Assembly: GCA_020027415.1 (NCBI GenBank)
Contig: JAHRAW010000119.1
Location: forward strand, 1 to 9,994
Source of the DNA: Gammaproteobacteria bacterium
Lineage (GTDB): Bacteria; Pseudomonadota; Gammaproteobacteria; Arenicellales; Poriferihabitantaceae
Direction: 5' to 3'
DNA: 9,994 nucleotides
The notes under the pieces were generated by a model. The model was not told the origin of the DNA and ran no database searches. It worked only from the letters and a program-made list of their open reading frames with translations. Every line of letters starts with the position of its first letter. Within the stretch, counting starts at the first letter, position 1. This document shows, piece after piece, positions 7,285 through 9,994 of this stretch. The translations under genes were made by a program, and so were the position numbers.

Positions 7285-8535
7285 ATGTCCGTCGCCAACC
7301 CCACGCTGGATTCCATTGACCTCCTCATGGCGGATTTTCGCCAAGGGAAAATGGTGATCTTAGTGGACGACGAAGACCGCGAGAACGAGGGAGATTTATT
7401 AGTCGCGGCGGAATGCGTTACCGCTGAGCATATCAATTTCATGGCTTCCCACGGGCGCGGCTTGATTTGTCTGGCGTTGACCGAAGAGCGTTGCAATCAA
7501 CTGCAGTTGCCGCTGATGGTGAGTCGCAACCAAGCGCGTTTTGCCACCAACTTTACGGTGTCCATAGAAGCCGCGCACGGCGTGACCACCGGCATTTCCG
7601 CGCCTGACCGCGCGCACACCGTGCGCACTGCGGTGCAACCAAACGCCGCCCCGCAGCATCTGGTGACGCCGGGGCATATCTTCCCAATCAAAGCCCAGCC
7701 TGGCGGAGTCTTGACTCGCGCCGGGCATACCGAAGCCGGCATGGATCTGGCGCGCTTGTGCGGCTTTGAACCCGCCAGCGTGATTTGCGAAATTCTCGGC
7801 GCGGACGGCAGCATGGCGAGATTGCCCGATTTGGTGAAATTTGGTCGCGCCGAGGGCATTCGTATCGGCAGCATTGCCGAGTTGATTAAGTATCGCCTAC
7901 AAAACGACCCCACCGTGCAGCGCGTTGCCGAAGGTCACCTGCAACTTCGGCAAGGGCGGTTCAAATCGTTCATTTACCAAGATCGGGTGGAAGGCGGCGT
8001 GCATCTGGCGTTGGTTTATGGCGACCCGCAGCCGGCGCAACCGACCGCGGTGCGCGTGCATGTGCATCGCGGTTTGTTGGATATGGTGCTTGCCCCGGTG
8101 GCGACTTGGAGTTGGTCGCTGGAAAATGCGTTGGAGACCATCGTTGCGCGCAAAAGCGGCGTGGTGGTTTTGTTATCGTATAATGAATCGGCTGAAGAAC
8201 TCGCCGCGCGCATTGAATTGAAACACACCTCGCAACCCATTCCGAATACGCATGCCGACCGGTGCGCCAAGCCCTCTGCATCTGCTGAGCCGACCGCCAA
8301 GCGTTCCGCCGAATGCGCGCCATCGGCGTCGCTGGATAGCCCCGCCAACCTGCGCATGTTGGGCGCGGGCGGTCAAATTTTGGCGGATTTGGGGGTGCTC
8401 AAAGTGCTCGCATTAGGGCGCGAAAAACGGGCGTATGGGCTGTCCGGCTTCGGGCTTGAGATTGTCGCCTACATCGCCGACCCGCAACACCTCGCACAAT
8501 GGCAACGCCAACATGAAGGCGGCGCGCATGACTAA
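7285..8535 (+). CDS. ribBA: RibBA-type DHBP synthase with degenerate GTP cyclohydrolase II domain
   Basis: The N-terminal half (about residues 1-205) is 3,4-dihydroxy-2-butanone 4-phosphate synthase, which makes the four-carbon unit from ribulose 5-phosphate. Its catalytic acidic loop DDEDRENEGD is at 28-37, HGRGLI at 56-61 and GHTEAGMDLA at 147-156, all intact. The C-terminal half resembles GTP cyclohydrolase II (RibA) in fold order, ending GGQILADLGVLKVLAL...GLSGFGLEIV, but the zinc-binding ECLTGD...RC cysteines are replaced by HVHRGLLDMVLAP (259-271) and the REGRGIGL substrate loop is missing. In its place is a Ser/Ala/Glu-rich low-complexity segment (about 315-355). This half is therefore probably not a GTP cyclohydrolase; similar degenerate RibA-like domains are known in other gammaproteobacterial RibBA proteins. 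The start directly abuts the ribE stop. The 3' end overlaps ribH by eight bases and contains its ribosome binding site. Confidence 0.95.
   Translation: MSVANPTLDSIDLLMADFRQGKMVILVDDEDRENEGDLLVAAECVTAEHINFMASHGRGLICLALTEERCNQLQLPLMVSRNQARFATNFTVSIEAAHGVTTGISAPDRAHTVRTAVQPNAAPQHLVTPGHIFPIKAQPGGVLTRAGHTEAGMDLARLCGFEPASVICEILGADGSMARLPDLVKFGRAEGIRIGSIAELIKYRLQNDPTVQRVAEGHLQLRQGRFKSFIYQDRVEGGVHLALVYGDPQPAQPTAVRVHVHRGLLDMVLAPVATWSWSLENALETIVARKSGVVVLLSYNESAEELAARIELKHTSQPIPNTHADRCAKPSASAEPTAKRSAECAPSASLDSPANLRMLGAGGQILADLGVLKVLALGREKRAYGLSGFGLEIVAYIADPQHLAQWQRQHEGGAHD
7925..7953. repeat. 9-bp perfect inverted repeat at the RibB/RibA-like junction
   Basis: TTGCCGAAG (7925-7933) and CTTCGGCAA (7945-7953) are perfect inverted copies around an 11-base loop, in the codons joining the two RibBA domains. 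It would form a stable mRNA hairpin. One such repeat by chance in a window of this size is not surprising. Confidence 0.4.
8515..8519 (+). promoter_or_regulatory. Ribosome binding site deciding the ribH start
   Basis: GAAGG lies eight bases before the ATG at 8528, inside the ribBA coding region. It is the clearest Shine-Dalgarno sequence among the starts in this window and favours 8528 over the in-frame ATG at 8513. Confidence 0.75.
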
Positions 8536-8989
8536 AACGACCGACCCTTTTGCCCGCCGCAAACCGCGCTATGCAATCGTCGCCAGCCGCTTCAACCAAA
8601 CCATCACCGACCAACTATTGCTCGGCGCGCGGCGGGCGCTCGCCGAGCAGGGCGTGGAAGCCGAGCAAATCCACTGCGTATGGGTGCCGGGCGCGTTTGA
8701 AATTCCGTTGGTATGCAAGCAACTGATGGCGGCCGGCGACTATGCCGCCATCATTGCCTTAGGCGCGGTGATTCGGGGCGCGACTTCGCATTTTGATTAT
8801 GTGGCGGGAGAATGCGCGCGCGGCCTCGCGCAATTGAATCTGCGCGGCGACATCCCCATTATTTTCGGCGTCTTGACCACCGATACTGCGGCGCAAGCCA
8901 GACACCGCGCCGACCCCAAAGCAGCCAACAAAGGCGCCGACTTTGCCGTGGCCGCGGTGGACATGGTCGGCGTGTTGCAAGACCTCTAA
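8528..8989 (+). CDS. ribH: RibH, lumazine synthase
   Basis: Lumazine synthase condenses the RibD and RibBA products to 6,7-dimethyl-8-ribityllumazine; the family assembles into pentamers or 60-mer shells. The 153-residue product matches the usual size (E. coli 156). Motifs: RFNQTITD (21-28) with the substrate-stacking Phe22, VPGAFEIP (53-60), GAVIRGATSHFDYVA (79-93) with the catalytic His88, GVLTTDT (114-120) and NKGADFA (134-140). The start at 8528 is supported by the GAAGG element and by family length. It overlaps the ribBA stop by eight bases, so translation is likely coupled. An open frame extends back to 8435 but only reads through ribBA in another frame. The gene is followed by a 44-base spacer before nusB. 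Confidence 0.96.
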   Translation: MTKTTDPFARRKPRYAIVASRFNQTITDQLLLGARRALAEQGVEAEQIHCVWVPGAFEIPLVCKQLMAAGDYAAIIALGAVIRGATSHFDYVAGECARGLAQLNLRGDIPIIFGVLTTDTAAQARHRADPKAANKGADFAVAAVDMVGVLQDL

Positions 8990-9012
8990 TGGTCGCGGCT
9001 GAAGGCTTGGGG

Positions 9013-9033
9013 ATTGAACATTGAGCATTGAGC
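9013..9033 (+). repeat. Heptanucleotide tandem repeat (ATTGARC)3 abutting nusB
   Basis: ATTGAAC, ATTGAGC and ATTGAGC follow each other without a gap and run straight into the nusB ATG at 9034, which itself continues with a truncated unit. The array makes up half of the 44-base ribH-nusB spacer. A GAG at 9023-9025 within it lies eight bases from the ATG and may act as a weak Shine-Dalgarno, so copy number changes could shift nusB initiation. Confidence 0.85.
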
Positions 9034-9546
9034 ATGGCGCAAAGTAGCATGCACTTGGCGCGCCGTTGCGCGGTGCAGGCGCTTTATCAATGGCGCATGA
9101 CCGGGCAAGCGCCCGCGCAAATCGGACCCAATTTCATCAACAATGAACAATTGACCGACAAGCACCTGGCTTATTTTCGCTTGCTGATTGAGGCGATTCC
9201 TCGGCAAATAGAAACCATTGACCGACTCATTGCCAGCCACTTGGATCGCGCCGCGGAGCGGGTGGATATAATCGAGCAAGCGATACTGCGGCTGGGCGCT
9301 TACGAACTGTACTATCAGCCCAGTATTCCGGTGAAAGTGGTGTTGAACGAAGCGATTAAATTGGCAAAGTTGTTTTGCGCGGAACACGGCTATAAATATG
9401 TCAACGGAGTGCTTGACAAAGTGGCGCAGCAAACGCGCAACGAGGCGGCGGATGCCGCGCCCGAGTCTGCGACCGATTCCGATGCCACATCCGCGCCTGT
9501 GACCGATGCCGATGCCGATTCCGCGCCCGCATCCGCGTCCGATTAG
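9034..9546 (+). CDS. nusB: NusB, transcription antitermination factor
   Basis: NusB binds BoxA RNA together with NusE (ribosomal protein S10) and prevents premature termination in rRNA operons. The all-helical core covers residues 8-135: ARRCAVQALYQW (9-20), HLAYFRLL (44-51), RVDIIEQAILRLGAYEL (76-92), IPVKVVLNEAIKLAKLF (98-114) and KYVNGVLDKVA (121-131), the last being the family signature. The ATG at 9034 gives a nine-residue leader before the conserved Arg-Arg; a TTG at 9028 lies in the heptamer repeat and is less likely. At 170 residues it is about 30 longer than E. coli NusB (139). The excess is a disordered-looking acidic tail (136-170) rich in Ala, Asp, Ser, Thr and Pro. The end of the gene contains the pgpA start codons in another frame. 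thiL does not follow. Confidence 0.95.
   Translation: MAQSSMHLARRCAVQALYQWRMTGQAPAQIGPNFINNEQLTDKHLAYFRLLIEAIPRQIETIDRLIASHLDRAAERVDIIEQAILRLGAYELYYQPSIPVKVVLNEAIKLAKLFCAEHGYKYVNGVLDKVAQQTRNEAADAAPESATDSDATSAPVTDADADSAPASASD
9439..9543 (+). repeat. Low-complexity tail of nusB with GATGCC hexamers
   Basis: The last 35 nusB codons are built from recurring GAT-GCC, GAT-TCC and GCG/TCC-type triplets, with GATGCC twice in perfect tandem (9505-9516) followed by GATTCC. In the nusB frame this gives Asp-Ala-Asp-Ala-Asp-Ser; one base over, it gives Met-Pro-Met-Pro-Ile-Pro, the start of PgpA. Confidence 0.8.
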
Positions 9547-9994
9547 CCGCCGCGATTTATTTCGGCGGCGCGGCAATTGGCTCGCGTTTGGTTTTGGCGT
9601 CGGGCTCATACCGCTGGCGCCGGGCACCGCCGGCGCCTTGCTCGCCATTCCGTTTTATCTGCTACTGCAGCCGCTCCTGGTGGCGTGGTCGGGGTGGCTC
9701 TATGTCGGCGCGGTGGCGGTCGCGTTCATGGCGGGCGTTATGGTCTGCGCGCGCGCCGCCGAATCCATTGCCGCTCACGACCATCCGGGCATCGTCTGGG
9801 ACGAGATGGTCGGTATGTGGGTCACATTGTGCTTGGTGCCCTTTTCTTGGAGCGCGCTGTTAGTCGGCTTTCTGCTGTTTCGCTTGTTGGACATCGTCAA
9901 GCCGTGGCCGATTAGCCTGCTGGATCGCCGCGTGGGCGGTGGCTTGGGTATTATGTTAGACGATGTGGTGGCTGGAATTTTCGCCAACCTCATG
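9512..9994 (+). CDS. pgpA: PgpA, phosphatidylglycerophosphatase A, 3'-truncated
   Basis: PgpA is an inner-membrane phosphatase that converts phosphatidylglycerophosphate to phosphatidylglycerol. The frame is open to the window end and shows 161 residues of a protein usually about 170 long. Motifs: NWLAFGFGVGLIPLAPGTAG (22-41), HDHPGIVWDEMVGMW (89-103), FRLLDIVKPWPI (123-134) and GIMLDDVVAGIFA (146-158), matching E. coli PgpA closely, with hydrophobic segments near 25-50, 60-80 and 102-126. In-frame start codons after the stop at 9500 are ATG 9506 and ATG 9512, both in the repeat tail of nusB. The gene therefore overlaps nusB by 35 or 41 bases in a +1-shifted frame. The first 20 residues are Pro/Arg-rich and unlike the family. 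No Shine-Dalgarno is evident, so initiation probably depends on ribosomes finishing nusB. Confidence 0.93.
   Translation, partial: MPIPRPHPRPISRRDLFRRRGNWLAFGFGVGLIPLAPGTAGALLAIPFYLLLQPLLVAWSGWLYVGAVAVAFMAGVMVCARAAESIAAHDHPGIVWDEMVGMWVTLCLVPFSWSALLVGFLLFRLLDIVKPWPISLLDRRVGGGLGIMLDDVVAGIFANLM
9546..9569. repeat. GC-rich inverted repeat at nusB stop / early pgpA
   Basis: GCCGCCG (9546-9552) and CGGCGGC (9563-9569) pair perfectly around an AT-rich ten-base loop. The stem begins at the last base of the nusB stop and lies within pgpA codons 12-20. With no T-run it is unlikely to terminate transcription. It could influence how ribosomes leaving nusB reach or clear the pgpA start. Confidence 0.4.

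Noticed and set aside
8435..8527. N-terminal extension of RibH back to 8435 or to the ATG at 8513
   Set aside because: The sequence is the 3' end of ribBA in another frame; 8528 has a good Shine-Dalgarno and gives the family length.
8986..9648. 220-codon minus-strand open frame opposite nusB
   Set aside because: Gly-Ile-Gly-Arg repeats in it are the complement of the nusB tail repeats; nusB on the + strand is well supported.
9577..9915. Open frames at 9577-9915 and 9588-9863 on the + strand
   Set aside because: They are Arg- and Gly-rich shadows of pgpA, whose frame carries all the conserved PgpA motifs.

Overview
The window reads as a chromosomal stretch of a proteobacterium, most likely a gammaproteobacterium. 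The grounds are the gene order ribD-ribE-ribBA-ribH-nusB-pgpA behind secD-secF, and the close match of SecD, SecF and PgpA motifs to their gammaproteobacterial relatives. Base composition is moderately GC-rich by eye. All supported genes lie on the + strand. I see no mobile element, CRISPR array, tRNA or rRNA.

Layout. 3-2015: 3' part of a TPR-sulfotransferase gene whose start lies before the window. 2016-2268: non-coding gap with a weak hairpin and a plausible sigma-70 promoter for secD. 2269-5198: secD and secF, joined by a one-base TAATG overlap and encoding the SecDF subunits that use the proton gradient to assist protein export. 5199-5368: gap with no clear riboswitch or strong promoter. 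5369-8989: riboflavin genes ribD, ribE, ribBA and ribH, tightly packed. 9034-9546: nusB. 9506/9512 to the window end: pgpA, cut at its 3' end, whose start codons lie inside the end of nusB.

How the genes work together. RibBA makes 3,4-dihydroxy-2-butanone 4-phosphate, RibD makes the pyrimidine intermediate, RibH joins them to lumazine, and RibE turns lumazine into riboflavin. The GTP cyclohydrolase II half of RibBA has lost its zinc cysteines, so a separate RibA is expected elsewhere in the genome. NusB (transcription antitermination) and PgpA (phosphatidylglycerol synthesis) are the usual co-transcribed neighbours, but thiL, commonly found between them, is absent.

Nothing here looks like a new defence, mobile or biosynthetic system. 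The unusual signal is repeat-driven. Short hexanucleotide repeats and Ala/Ser/Asp/Thr-rich low-complexity segments interrupt or extend otherwise conserved proteins (SecF, RibD, RibBA, NusB, the sulfotransferase linker). Two cases stand out: an (Ala-Asp)6 periplasmic insert in SecF bracketed by that protein's only two cysteines, and a (GATGCC)n repeat in the NusB tail that supplies the pgpA start codons in another frame. A heptanucleotide array abuts the nusB start, a 15-base tandem duplication covers the ribD stop, and most starts lack a visible Shine-Dalgarno sequence.
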